39,149 bases of DNA from Larkinella sp. C7 (GTDB lineage Bacteria > Bacteroidota > Bacteroidia > Cytophagales > Spirosomataceae). Under the pieces are notes generated by a model that ran no database searches, had not been told where the DNA came from, and saw only the letters and a list, made by a program, of their open reading frames with translations. Positions 23,646 through 32,239 of this stretch are shown here, in pieces. Numbering within the stretch: position 1 is the first letter of the stretch; each line of letters opens with the position of its first letter. The stretch is from NCBI RefSeq assembly GCF_006149005.1, contig NZ_VBSL01000028.1, forward strand, positions 1 to 39,149. Direction: 5' to 3'. A program made the translations under genes and the position numbers.

Positions 23646-25538
23646 TCAATAAGCCCGTACGCCCTTGCCTTCCATAAAATTCACGAAGGCTTTGTTAACG
23701 ACTTTGTTGCCACCTGGCGTCGGATAATTCCCGGTGAAATACCAGTCACCGGAGTGATTGGCACACGCCTTGCGGAGGTTTTCGACTGTTTGGAAAATAA
23801 CCGCTACATCGGCTTTCAGATCTTTCGGGGTCACAATTTCGGCGACTTTATCGGAAATCTGATCGTGCGTAAACGGATTGTACAAGGCTTTGACGTAGTT
23901 TACGTTGGATGCGTTTCCGGATTCGATGGCCGCTACGCACTGCGCGTATACCTCATCGACCCGGTTTTCCAGACCGCTTTCTTTCAGCAGTTGCAAGGTG
24001 GCCCGGAAAGCCACAAACTCCTTCATTTTCGACATGTCGATGCCGTAGCAATCGGGGAATCGAATCTGGGGAGCCGACGAAACAATGATGATTTTCTTGG
24101 GGCCGAGCCGGTCAAGCATTTTCAGTATGCTCTTTTCAAGTGTCGTCCCCCGAACGATGGAGTCGTCGATAACCACCACATTGTCAACGCCTTTACGAAT
24201 TACTTCGAAGGTTGTGTCGTAGACGTGGGCCACCATCTCATCCCGTTGGGAGTCGTCAGTAATGAACGTACGGAGTTTGACATCTTTCGACACGAGTTTT
24301 TCGATCCGGGGGCGGAACGACAGCAGCCGGTCGAGATCCTGTTCAAACAGAATACCGTCCATGATGGCTTTCTTGCGCTGTTTGGCCAGGTATTCCTCCA
24401 GGCCTTCGACCATGCCGAAGAAGGACGTTTCGGCGGTGTTGGGAATGTACGAGAAAACCGTATTCTCCAGATCGTAATCGATTTCCTGCAAGATCTGCGG
24501 AATCAGCAGTTTCCCGAGCATTTTACGCTCGTTGTAAATATCGGGATCAGAAGCGCGGGAGAAATAAATCCGCTCGAAGCTACATGACCGTTTTTCAATC
24601 GGCTTGATGAATTCGTATTCGTCGTATTCGCCGTATTTGTCGATGATCAGCGCGTGTCCGGGCTTCACCTCCTGAATCTGGTTGTACTCGACGTTGAAAG
24701 CGGTTTTGATGGCTGGTTTTTCGGACGCCACCACCACTACTTCGTCATCGGCATAATAATAAGCCGGACGAATACCGGCCGGATCGCGGGCCACAAACGC
24801 AGCGCCGAAACCCGTCATACCGACCATCGAATAACCGCCGTCGAAATCCCGGCAGGAGCGGTGCAACACGCGTTGCAGGTCCATGTTATCCTCGATGATG
24901 TCCGACAGGTCGGGATTTTCGTAGATGCCTTTAAACCGATCGAACACGCGTTGGTTTTCTTCGTCCAGAAAGTGCCCGATTTTTTCCATGACCGTCACCG
25001 TATCGACCTCATCTTTCGGGTGTTGACCCAGCGAAACCAGTTTATCGAAGAGTTCTTCGACGTTGGTCATGTTGAAATTGCCAGCCATCACGAGGTTGCG
25101 GCTGCGCCAGTTGTTCTGGCGGAGCATCGGGTGACAGTTCTCAATTTCGTTCGCTCCGTGGGTCCCGTATCGCAGGTGACCCATCCACACTTCACCCGTA
25201 AACGCAAGGTTTTCCTGAAGCCAGCGGGCATCGCGGGCTTTCTCCTTGTTGTTTTTCAGCGCTTTGCGGAATTTTTTGTTGATCTTCTGGAAGATGTCGG
25301 CGACCGGCTGGCTGGCTACCGAGCGGTAGCGGCTGATGTAGCGGTGGCCGGGCGGCACGTCAATTTTGATGTTGGCAACCCCGGCGCCGTCCTGGCCCCG
25401 GTTTACCTGTTTTTCCATCAGCAGGTACAGTTTATTGATGCCGTATAAATGAGTGCCGTACTTATCGATATAATATTGGTACGGCTTGCGGAGCCTTATC
25501 AGGGCAATACCGCACTCGTGCTTTATGGCGTCGCTCAT
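23646..25538 (-). CDS. Amidophosphoribosyltransferase, PurF-like (long form)
   Basis: A 630-residue enzyme with a class II glutamine amidotransferase domain and a phosphoribosyltransferase domain. The catalytic cysteine is Cys9 after a short propeptide (HECGIALI). RGQDGAGVANI, WMGHLRYGTHG, AGNFNMTN and RDPAGIRPAYYY are the expected glutaminase-domain blocks. The PRPP-binding loop VVVIDDSIVRGTTLEKS is at about 452-468. It catalyses the first step of purine synthesis, PRPP plus glutamine to phosphoribosylamine, if it is the functional PurF. At 630 residues it is about 120 longer than E. coli PurF (about 505), with extra sequence in the glutaminase half and at the C-terminus. It may be a Bacteroidota-specific paralogue. 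Confidence 0.85.
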   Translation of the reverse strand: MSDAIKHECGIALIRLRKPYQYYIDKYGTHLYGINKLYLLMEKQVNRGQDGAGVANIKIDVPPGHRYISRYRSVASQPVADIFQKINKKFRKALKNNKEKARDARWLQENLAFTGEVWMGHLRYGTHGANEIENCHPMLRQNNWRSRNLVMAGNFNMTNVEELFDKLVSLGQHPKDEVDTVTVMEKIGHFLDEENQRVFDRFKGIYENPDLSDIIEDNMDLQRVLHRSCRDFDGGYSMVGMTGFGAAFVARDPAGIRPAYYYADDEVVVVASEKPAIKTAFNVEYNQIQEVKPGHALIIDKYGEYDEYEFIKPIEKRSCSFERIYFSRASDPDIYNERKMLGKLLIPQILQEIDYDLENTVFSYIPNTAETSFFGMVEGLEEYLAKQRKKAIMDGILFEQDLDRLLSFRPRIEKLVSKDVKLRTFITDDSQRDEMVAHVYDTTFEVIRKGVDNVVVIDDSIVRGTTLEKSILKMLDRLGPKKIIIVSSAPQIRFPDCYGIDMSKMKEFVAFRATLQLLKESGLENRVDEVYAQCVAAIESGNASNVNYVKALYNPFTHDQISDKVAEIVTPKDLKADVAVIFQTVENLRKACANHSGDWYFTGNYPTPGGNKVVNKAFVNFMEGKGVRAY

Positions 25539-26162
25539 GCCTGGTGTTTTAGGTTGTTATGAAGGTAACTTCCGATGGTTGCTTTTCGTTCAGATGAAGT
25601 TAAGGCAAAGTTACGAAAAGGATAAAACGGATTCCCTACCGTTAACAAGACTTTTTTCTTCCGGGCTCTCTAAACCGGCTAAAAAGATAGTTGTATCAAA
25701 AAATGAAAAATATTTTGTCTGTTAATGTGTGTTTTATTGCCTGTATATCAATGATATATATTTATTTTTTAGGATTTTAATAAATTATTGCCTGAGTTAT
25801 TTGATAAATGCTATTTTGAAAGTACAAATTACAGGTGTAATATTGGTCATACCTGATAAAATTCGGGTGTGAAATTGCCTATTCTCACATATAACTCTGT
25901 CCCCCATGAAACTTCGCTACACCAACACGATTAGTTCTCCTCCTTTTTTCTGCCGCTCCTGATTCAGGACGTACTTTCCGTTTAATTATCTAGAATTCAA
26001 CGGTATCCTCCGGGATTCGCTTTCCACACTAGCCAGTGATCCGTTCACTGGACAACGCGAGGCATTGTCTCAACTGCTCTTTATTCAGGGTTCCGGCCGG
26101 TATCCTGCTAACACTGTTGCATCATTTTTCTCTACCATTTATCTGTAATCAGGTGCCTATCA
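25539..26162. promoter_or_regulatory. 624-bp divergent intergenic region with a purF-side promoter candidate
   Basis: On the minus strand TAACTTTG (25613-25606) matches TAnnTTTG and would start a transcript about 60 bases before the purF-like ATG; no good -33 was found. The middle (25700-25870) is AT-rich. CCAGTG (26033-26038) and CACTGG (26046-26051) form a short hairpin about 110 bases before the beta-helix gene. No convincing gene is present; an 18-codon ORF at 25906 is too short to call. Confidence 0.4.
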
Positions 26163-28643
26163 ATGAAAACATTTACCTTCTTGAAATCTTTGAATCGTAC
26201 ACTTGGCTTATCCCGTCGGCTGAAGGCCCTTGGGGTGTCACTGGTGTTGCTTTTGGGCCTTACGCCCGGACTTTTTGCCCAAATTACCGTCGACGGTACC
26301 GGTAGTTTTGCAACCATACAGGCCGCGATTGACGTGGCTTCGGAGACTTCTGTCATCGCCGTACCTGCGGGCACCTACAATGAAAACATTATGATTACGA
26401 AAAACCTCAGGATTACGGGAGCGGGCCGAACCAGCACCACCATTGTGGGGCAAACAGGGGGCGCAGAAGCAACCGTCATCATTGACGCGGGAATCTCTGA
26501 CGTTGAAGTCAGTGGGTTTACCATCGTCGGATTCGACAACAACAATCCCGCCGTTGAAAACGCGGCCATCCTGATTAAATCCCAGAATGTTAAAGTTCAT
26601 AACAATGAAATCGTTGCCAAGGGGGATCTGGGGCTGCTGACGGTGTATGGGAAGTTTGCTAATGTGCTGGATATTAAGGATAATATATTTTCCGGAAAGA
26701 CTTTTGTCGGGGATAATCCCAGTGTCGGCAACCAGTTCGAAGTCCCTAACGTAGCCCGCGCCCTGGTTTTCTTTAATGGGGGCTCACCCGGAAATCGTAT
26801 TTTCTACCTGGACTTTTCCGATAACCAGATCACCGGAACTGCCGGAACCTCGGCGGGGGGAAATCTGCTGGTTAATGTAGATGCACAAGGAGGCAAGATT
26901 ACAGGAAATACTTTCGCCGGATCGACCGGTGGGTCCATTCCACGGGCGGCCCTGCGTTTGCGCGGCTACAGCCTGAGTGTTTACTGTAATACGTTTCAGG
27001 CCACCTCCTGCACGAACTGTCTGTACATCGAGCGGGACAAGGCGGAAGAAGATCCGCTGGCGGGCGGTTGGCCATCGACCTTTGCCGGCCTGGCGGCTTA
27101 CAATACATTCCCAGCCGGGGCCTCTTATCTGGACCCGGTTTCCGGCGCAACCGCCATCTTTACCTCGGGGGCTCAGGCTCAGGCCGTTGCTACGGGTGGT
27201 CAGAGCGTTCTTCCGGCGGGTTTTACGGTTACGCCGTCCAGCCAAACCGTCAACGCGGGAGCAACCGCGTCCCTAACGGCCACGGGCTGTGTGGGCGGTA
27301 CGGTTACCTGGTCTCCCGGCGGAGCCACGGGTAATTTGTTCACAACACCGGCACTGACCGCAACAACGACCTACACCGCAACCTGCACGTTACCTGACAC
27401 GAGAAACTGTAGTTCCCCGGTGACGGTGACTATCGAAGTACCGACTGTAACAGGTAACTTCGAAGGGTTTATGCAAACCGTAAGCTGTACGAACCTGACG
27501 GGCTGGGTCTGGGATCGCAATAAGGCCAATACGGCCTTACAGGTTGGTTTATTTGAAGGAAACAATCTGCTGTTGGTGATTAATGCCGGGAACTTCCGGC
27601 AGGATTTGCTGACGGCCGGTAAAGGAAACGGGATGCACGCCTATAACGTCCCGACGCCGGAGGTCCTGAAAGACGGTGTCACGCACGTGCTGACGGCCCG
27701 GGTCCTGAACAGTACCTATCAGTTGAAAGATTCTCCTAGATCGCTGTTCTGCGGGGTGGTTAATCCGGCTCCGGTGGCGCCCTCTGTGGCTACTCTCTCG
27801 GCAACGGTGAATGAAGCGTATACATCCGGTGCCTTGCCGGCTTTTACCGATTCCGAACCGTTAACGTATGGATTGACCGGATTACCGGCAAACCTGAATT
27901 TCGACGGAACCACCCGGGTGGTGAGCGGCACACCGACCATTGCCGGAACGTTCCTGCTGAACTATACGGCCGATGATGGAACCACAACCAGTTCTACCAG
28001 TGTGACGTTGGTAGTGACGGGTGGATCAACGCCAACCCCGGTAACGGGTAATTTCGAAGGCTTCCTGCAAACTGTTAGCTGCGATATTCTGACCGGTTGG
28101 GTGTATGATAAAAACCAGCCTAATGCTCCGATCACCGTAGAATTATTCGAAGGAAACAATAGCGTCGGTATCGTAGAAGCCAGCAATTTCCGGCAGGATC
28201 TGAAAACCGCAGGCAAAGGAAACGGTTTCCACGCGTTCAGCATTCCGACACCGGCAGGATTGAAAACCGGTACGACGCGCGTCATTGGCGGGCGGGTGCT
28301 GAATTCCAGTTACCAATTGAAAAATTCGCCCAAAACGTTGAATTGCCCATCCCCATCCGGACGGGTTGCCTCTCCTTCGGCAGAAGGGAATGGCCTGAAA
28401 GTAACGGTTTTGGGAAATCCGGTCTCGAACCAGATCGAGGTTGAAATTGAGGGTGCCGAAAACCAGGCGTTGCGTCTGCAAATCAATGATGCACAGGGTC
28501 GTGTGGTAACCGAACGGGCCATTCCGGTTGCGGGCGCCATTGAGCGCCAGACACTGCGCGTTGGTCAGCAGCCGGCGGGTTTGCTGTTCCTGCGGGTTAG
28601 CACGGCGGGCCAGGTTCGCACGATTAAATTGCTCAAACCGTAA
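26163..28643 (+). CDS. T9SS-exported right-handed beta-helix protein with duplicated C-terminal modules
   Basis: An 826-residue secreted protein. A signal peptide ends at about residue 40 (LLLGLTPGLFAQ). Residues 43-330 look like a pectate-lyase/NosD-type parallel beta-helix, with DGTGSFATIQAAIDVAS and repeated V-x-N-N turns. Then come an Ig-like region (about 350-428), a module at 429-530, a second Ig-like segment (He_PIG-like, about 531-626), a second copy of the module at 627-728, and a C-terminal type A T9SS sorting domain (about 748-826) ending VRTIKLLKP. It is probably exported through the type IX system and anchored or released at the surface. Its role could be adhesion or polysaccharide binding; no catalytic residues were recognised. 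A terminator follows. Confidence 0.85.
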   Translation: MKTFTFLKSLNRTLGLSRRLKALGVSLVLLLGLTPGLFAQITVDGTGSFATIQAAIDVASETSVIAVPAGTYNENIMITKNLRITGAGRTSTTIVGQTGGAEATVIIDAGISDVEVSGFTIVGFDNNNPAVENAAILIKSQNVKVHNNEIVAKGDLGLLTVYGKFANVLDIKDNIFSGKTFVGDNPSVGNQFEVPNVARALVFFNGGSPGNRIFYLDFSDNQITGTAGTSAGGNLLVNVDAQGGKITGNTFAGSTGGSIPRAALRLRGYSLSVYCNTFQATSCTNCLYIERDKAEEDPLAGGWPSTFAGLAAYNTFPAGASYLDPVSGATAIFTSGAQAQAVATGGQSVLPAGFTVTPSSQTVNAGATASLTATGCVGGTVTWSPGGATGNLFTTPALTATTTYTATCTLPDTRNCSSPVTVTIEVPTVTGNFEGFMQTVSCTNLTGWVWDRNKANTALQVGLFEGNNLLLVINAGNFRQDLLTAGKGNGMHAYNVPTPEVLKDGVTHVLTARVLNSTYQLKDSPRSLFCGVVNPAPVAPSVATLSATVNEAYTSGALPAFTDSEPLTYGLTGLPANLNFDGTTRVVSGTPTIAGTFLLNYTADDGTTTSSTSVTLVVTGGSTPTPVTGNFEGFLQTVSCDILTGWVYDKNQPNAPITVELFEGNNSVGIVEASNFRQDLKTAGKGNGFHAFSIPTPAGLKTGTTRVIGGRVLNSSYQLKNSPKTLNCPSPSGRVASPSAEGNGLKVTVLGNPVSNQIEVEIEGAENQALRLQINDAQGRVVTERAIPVAGAIERQTLRVGQQPAGLLFLRVSTAGQVRTIKLLKP
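27447..27752 (+). repeat. First copy of a 102-residue GW-containing module
   Basis: Residues 429-530 of the beta-helix protein: TGNFEGFMQTVSC, then LTGWVWDRNKANTALQVGLF, NFRQDLLTAGKGNGMHAY, and ending in RVLNSTYQLKDSPRSLFC. It begins and ends near cysteines. It aligns throughout with the copy 198 codons downstream. Confidence 0.85.
28041..28346 (+). repeat. Second copy of the 102-residue GW-containing module
   Basis: Residues 627-728: TGNFEGFLQTVSC, LTGWVYDKNQPNAPITVELF, NFRQDLKTAGKGNGFHAF and RVLNSSYQLKNSPKTLNC. By eye about 60 percent of positions are identical to the first copy. The two copies flank an Ig-like segment, so the duplication unit probably included module plus linker. Confidence 0.85.
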
Positions 28644-28670
28644 GCATACGGCTTAAATTTTAGATTCTGC

Positions 28671-28708
28671 AAAGTCCCCCGCCGACAGGCAGCGGGGGAC
28701 TTTTTTTT
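28671..28708 (+). terminator. Rho-independent terminator after the beta-helix gene
   Basis: AAAGTCCCCCGC (28671-28682) and GCGGGGGACTTT (28692-28703) form a perfect 12-bp GC-rich stem with a 9-base loop, directly followed by a run of T. This is a textbook intrinsic terminator for the plus-strand gene. Confidence 0.93.
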
Positions 28709-28718
28709 GTGACAATGG

Positions 28719-29831
28719 TTAGTTGGAAGCGGTTTTTCCGATCTCTTCGTACAGGGCCCGGAAGCAGTTGGAGGCTGTATTGCCGGACTCATCCGTCTTT
28801 TTTCGGCCGTAATATTCATCCAGAAAAGAACCGGCATCCGACCAGACGGTTTGGATCATGCCGTGAAACCGGTCTTTCATCGTTTTGGTCGCCGTTGCCC
28901 GGAACTTGGCCATATCCTGTGCCTGCAAAACCGCATTTTTTGGCATTCGCCACGGACAGGTCATTACCTTCAGGCCCTTCATGGCAAAATAAACCGGCGT
29001 CTGATCCGGGCGCTCGTAGTGCCAGTCGCAGATCAGCACATCTTTTGGAATCAAATCAATGGCGCGGTGGGTGTTGTTCATGCTGGCTTCCCACATGCCC
29101 AGGCCGGTGGTTTTCCCGTCCAGCAGCCGGTCTCCCCAGATCCACAGCGTGCGTCCGTTTTGCGCCAGGTGGTCCCGAATGGTTTTCACCTCCCCGGCAA
29201 ATAGCTCGGCTTTATCGCGTCCCGAGCAGCGCGGACACTTGTCGTCGCCGATGTAAAACACTTCATCCATGCCGGCATGAAAGGCATCGGCCTCAAAAAC
29301 GTCGCAAATCTCATCCACCAGCTCAAAAACCACTTTATGAACCTCCGGGTGCAGCGGGCAGTAACTCTTGCAATACAGACCGTCGGCATTTGGCCACTGG
29401 TATTTCTCCGGCATTTTGACGTGGGGCGTTTCGTCGAATTGGGGATAAACCCGCAGCAGATTGGTGGTTTTGGCCGCCCACGACTGATGGCCCAGCAGGT
29501 TGATTTGCGGAATGAGCCGGATGTGGTGTTTCTGACAGGCGTTCACCATCCGTTTCACTTCCCGTCGCGACAATGCCACGCTATCGCGCAATTCGGGATG
29601 GCTTTTGAATTCGTAGTTAAAATCGACCCGCAGAATGAGCGTATTCACCTGCCGCGGAGCCAGTTCCTTTTCGATAAACTGCACAAATTCATCCACGCGG
29701 CTGGATTGGGGAGCACCGATGCAGAAACCACGAACGGGCAGCAGGCTGTCGACCGGAATCTGGGCCATGGACCACTGATAAAACAACAGGAAACCAATCA
29801 GTAAACCGTGTTTGAGGGAAGAGATTTTCAT
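28719..29831 (-). CDS. GH20-like secreted glycoside hydrolase (beta-hexosaminidase-type)
   Basis: A 370-residue exported protein with a signal peptide (MKISSLKHGLLIGFLLFYQW, cleavage after SMAQ). The body is a TIM-barrel related to glycoside hydrolase family 20. RLIPQINLLGHQSWA is typical of the third and fourth strands, and FHAGMDEVFYIGDD carries the Asp-Glu catalytic pair found as HxGxDE in the family. WIWGDRLLDGK and PWRMPKN follow. GH20 enzymes release N-acetylhexosamines by substrate-assisted catalysis, so it may act on glycans in the periplasm or outside. I prefer the ATG at 29831, giving a normal signal peptide, over 29879, which overlaps the nuoN stop (ATGA) but adds 16 residues before it. 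It may be co-transcribed with nuoN. Confidence 0.78.
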   Translation of the reverse strand: MKISSLKHGLLIGFLLFYQWSMAQIPVDSLLPVRGFCIGAPQSSRVDEFVQFIEKELAPRQVNTLILRVDFNYEFKSHPELRDSVALSRREVKRMVNACQKHHIRLIPQINLLGHQSWAAKTTNLLRVYPQFDETPHVKMPEKYQWPNADGLYCKSYCPLHPEVHKVVFELVDEICDVFEADAFHAGMDEVFYIGDDKCPRCSGRDKAELFAGEVKTIRDHLAQNGRTLWIWGDRLLDGKTTGLGMWEASMNNTHRAIDLIPKDVLICDWHYERPDQTPVYFAMKGLKVMTCPWRMPKNAVLQAQDMAKFRATATKTMKDRFHGMIQTVWSDAGSFLDEYYGRKKTDESGNTASNCFRALYEEIGKTASN

Positions 29832-29875
29832 AGCATACAAGAAAAAAGGGTAGAAACGGGTATCCGATTTTTCCG

Positions 29876-31384
29876 TCATAAACCGCCGATCCAGCGCAAA
29901 ATCCAGTCGGGCTTGAAAAACAGGGCCAGGACGGGAACCGTGAGAACGGTGGCTAAAATCAGTTGCGGACGGTTGATATGAATGTCTGATAAATTAGTTG
30001 CAGAAGCGGGGCGAAAGTACAGTAAAAACGGAATGCGGAGGTAGTAAAAAAGGGAAATGACGGCGTTCAGCAAACCGATGGCAAACAGGGCCAGCACCCA
30101 CGGATTCGCGTTCGTCTGATAGGCTTCCAGTAGTGCCGAAAAGGCCAGGAATTTGGCGGTGAATCCGACCGTTGGCGGCAAACCGGTCAGGGCAATCATA
30201 ACAGTCGTGAGGGCCGCGCTGAGGAGCGGCTGGCTGGTGCCTAATCCGCTGAAATCCTGAATGGTCAGGCTGCCGTTATGAGCCTGCGCTAACAGGTCGA
30301 TGAGCAGAAAAGCCGCCAGGTTGATGAACACATACGTGGCCACGTAAAAGGTAGCAGCTTCGAAACCCGTTTCGTTGAAAGCCACAACGCCCACCAGCAG
30401 AAAACCGGCGTGGGCAATGGACGAATACGCCAGCAGCCGTTTGGCATCGGTTTGCCAGAGTGCCGAGAGGTTGCCGAGGGTGATGCTGGCCAGCGCAATA
30501 ACTGCCATCGGTGTCTGAAAATTAGCCGGTAAGGCCGTCAGGACACGCATCAACACCAGCAACGCAGCCGCCTTGGGAGCCACCGAAAAGAAAGCCACAA
30601 CGGGTGTTGGAGCAGCTTCGTAGACATCGGGCGTCCAGACGTGGAAAGGCACAAGCGACAGTTTGAACAGAATACCGCCCAGCGTCAGAAAACCGGCTAC
30701 ATAAATGACGAACGAATCGTTTTGAGTCAGTTGTTCGACCGATTCAGACAAAGCCAGGGTTCCGGTCAAGCCGTAGAGCAACGACATGCCATACAGCATG
30801 ATGGCCGAACTCACCGCTCCGAAAAGCAGGTATTTCAAACCGCCTTCCGACGCTTTGCGGCTGGCCGAAAGACCCGTCAGCAGATACGAACTGATGGAAA
30901 CCAGTTCGATGCTGAGGTAAATCGTCAGCAGGTTGACCGACATCGTCATCAGATACAGGCCGAGGAGCAGGGCCAACAGAATGGGAAGCCAGTCGAACGG
31001 GAGGGGATTTGGGGTTTTAGAAACCGTCCAGGCGTGTAGAATGGCGAAAAAAGCCGCCAGCGTAACCACCAGCTTATAAAAAACCGCCTGGTTGTCGAGC
31101 AGGAGAACGGAATTAAAAAGAAAGCCTTTTTGCTGCGACTCCTGCCCGGTTACGAACGCTCCGGCCACCGCCACCGCCAGTAGTGCAAGACCGTAAAGAA
31201 CAGGGCGGTTTTTGGAAAGAGCTTGCGCCTGAACTGAATCCTGACCCGATGATGGGCGCTTTGAACGGGTGAGCAACACCAAATCGGTTACGACGAGAAT
31301 CGCAATGGCAAAGACCAGCGCCAGTTCCGGCCAGAAACCGGATAAGCTCCGTATACTATCATTCAGTTGATCAATGAGTTGCAA
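29876..31384 (-). CDS. nuoN: NADH-quinone oxidoreductase subunit N
   Basis: A 502-residue polytopic membrane protein with about 13-14 helices, matching the NuoN subunit of respiratory complex I, one of the three antiporter-like proton-pumping subunits. Visible family segments are SIELVSISSYLLTGLSASRK, GGLKYLLFGAVSSAIMLYGM, KLSLVPFHVWTPDVYEAAPT and KRLLAYSSIAHAGFLL. The lysine and histidine residues in these helices belong to the proton path. The N-terminus MQLIDQLNDSI is short and normal. No other nuo gene is within the window and the upstream gene is divergent, so nuoN is at least not directly preceded by nuoM here. Confidence 0.92.
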   Translation of the reverse strand: MQLIDQLNDSIRSLSGFWPELALVFAIAILVVTDLVLLTRSKRPSSGQDSVQAQALSKNRPVLYGLALLAVAVAGAFVTGQESQQKGFLFNSVLLLDNQAVFYKLVVTLAAFFAILHAWTVSKTPNPLPFDWLPILLALLLGLYLMTMSVNLLTIYLSIELVSISSYLLTGLSASRKASEGGLKYLLFGAVSSAIMLYGMSLLYGLTGTLALSESVEQLTQNDSFVIYVAGFLTLGGILFKLSLVPFHVWTPDVYEAAPTPVVAFFSVAPKAAALLVLMRVLTALPANFQTPMAVIALASITLGNLSALWQTDAKRLLAYSSIAHAGFLLVGVVAFNETGFEAATFYVATYVFINLAAFLLIDLLAQAHNGSLTIQDFSGLGTSQPLLSAALTTVMIALTGLPPTVGFTAKFLAFSALLEAYQTNANPWVLALFAIGLLNAVISLFYYLRIPFLLYFRPASATNLSDIHINRPQLILATVLTVPVLALFFKPDWILRWIGGL

Positions 31385-31519
31385 AGCGCAGAAAAATAGG
31401 CAGATTGTGATGGCGGTAAAGGTACAAAAAAAGCGTACTGGTTTTGGGGTTGGTTCGTTATCTTGTCGTAAGGAATGCCATGCCGGCTTTCAACCAACCC
31501 TTTAAACGGAACTCTTCCC

Positions 31520-32179
31520 ATGAAAAGAATGCTGATTTTGGGCCTGTTTGTCGTTGGCCTGACCACTTTCGCCAGCGCGCAGGGTGTTTTTTTGACCGAT
31601 GTCAATGGGCAGGTGCTCAGAGCCAGTAAATACGTGGATGTGCAGGGGTCGCCGTATCTGAACGAAGCCTGGAAAGAAGGGGCGGTGACGACGGCCGGCA
31701 ACAAGTCGTATCCGAACCTAAAAGTGCGTTACGACGTCTTTGCGGGCGAACTGGAGTATCTGCAAAATAACCAGACGTACCGGTTGAGTCCGTCGGCGAT
31801 CAAGGAATTCCGGATCATGGACAACGACGAACTGCTCTTTCGGAACGGGTTTGCCGCCGTGAACAACAACACCCCGGCCACGTTTTACCAGGTGCTGGTG
31901 GATGGCCCGACGAAGCTGTTGAAGCATACGAAAGTGAATATCGTCGAAAATAAGCCGTTCAACTCGGCGACGGTGACGAAGGAGTTTCAGAAGCAGGATC
32001 TGTATTTTATTGCCAAACCGGACGGCACGATGCAGCGCATTCAGAAAAACAAGAAGTCGGTGCTGGCTGCGTTGACCGACCAGAAAGACCGCGTCGAAAA
32101 ACTGATCAAAGAGCAGGACCTGAACCTGAGCGAAGAAAATAACCTGATTACGCTGCTGGAAAGTTATAACGCGAAATAG
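31520..32179 (+). CDS. Exported protein of unknown function
   Basis: A 219-residue protein with a clear signal peptide (MKRMLILGLFVVGLTTFASA, cleavage about residue 20). The mature part has VFLTDVNGQVLRASKYVDVQ, then a beta-rich middle (YDVFAGELEYLQNNQTYRLS) and a charged helical C-terminus (KDRVEKLIKEQDLNLSEENN). No family was recognised with confidence. I chose the ATG at 31520 because the signal peptide begins there; a start at 31475 would put 15 residues in front. It is probably periplasmic and monocistronic. It is divergent from nuoN across about 135 bases. Confidence 0.7.
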   Translation: MKRMLILGLFVVGLTTFASAQGVFLTDVNGQVLRASKYVDVQGSPYLNEAWKEGAVTTAGNKSYPNLKVRYDVFAGELEYLQNNQTYRLSPSAIKEFRIMDNDELLFRNGFAAVNNNTPATFYQVLVDGPTKLLKHTKVNIVENKPFNSATVTKEFQKQDLYFIAKPDGTMQRIQKNKKSVLAALTDQKDRVEKLIKEQDLNLSEENNLITLLESYNAK

Positions 32180-32182
32180 AGG

Positions 32183-32234
32183 AGAGAGGTGATACAGTAC
32201 ACGTCTCACCTCTCTTGTCTCACGTCTCACCTCT
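32183..32234. repeat. Inverted and direct repeats between convergent genes
   Basis: AGAGAGGTGA (32183-32192) and TCACCTCTCT (32206-32215) form a 10-bp stem with a 13-base loop just after the exported-protein gene. CACGTCTCACCTCT occurs twice (32200-32213 and 32221-32234), spaced exactly 21 bases. The stem may terminate the plus-strand gene, but no long T-tract follows. The region ends just before the terC stop. Confidence 0.55.
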
Positions 32235-32239
32235 GTTTC

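Noticed and set aside
23550-24587. 345-codon plus-strand ORF opposite purF
   Set aside because: It is antisense to a clear enzyme gene, starts inside the 25-bp hairpin and has no recognisable domain.
24654-25448. 264-codon plus-strand ORF opposite purF
   Set aside because: Antisense shadow of conserved glutaminase-domain codons, with His/Val-rich composition typical of such shadows.
25906-25962. 18-codon ORF before the beta-helix gene
   Set aside because: Too short and without a convincing initiation site or link to the downstream gene.
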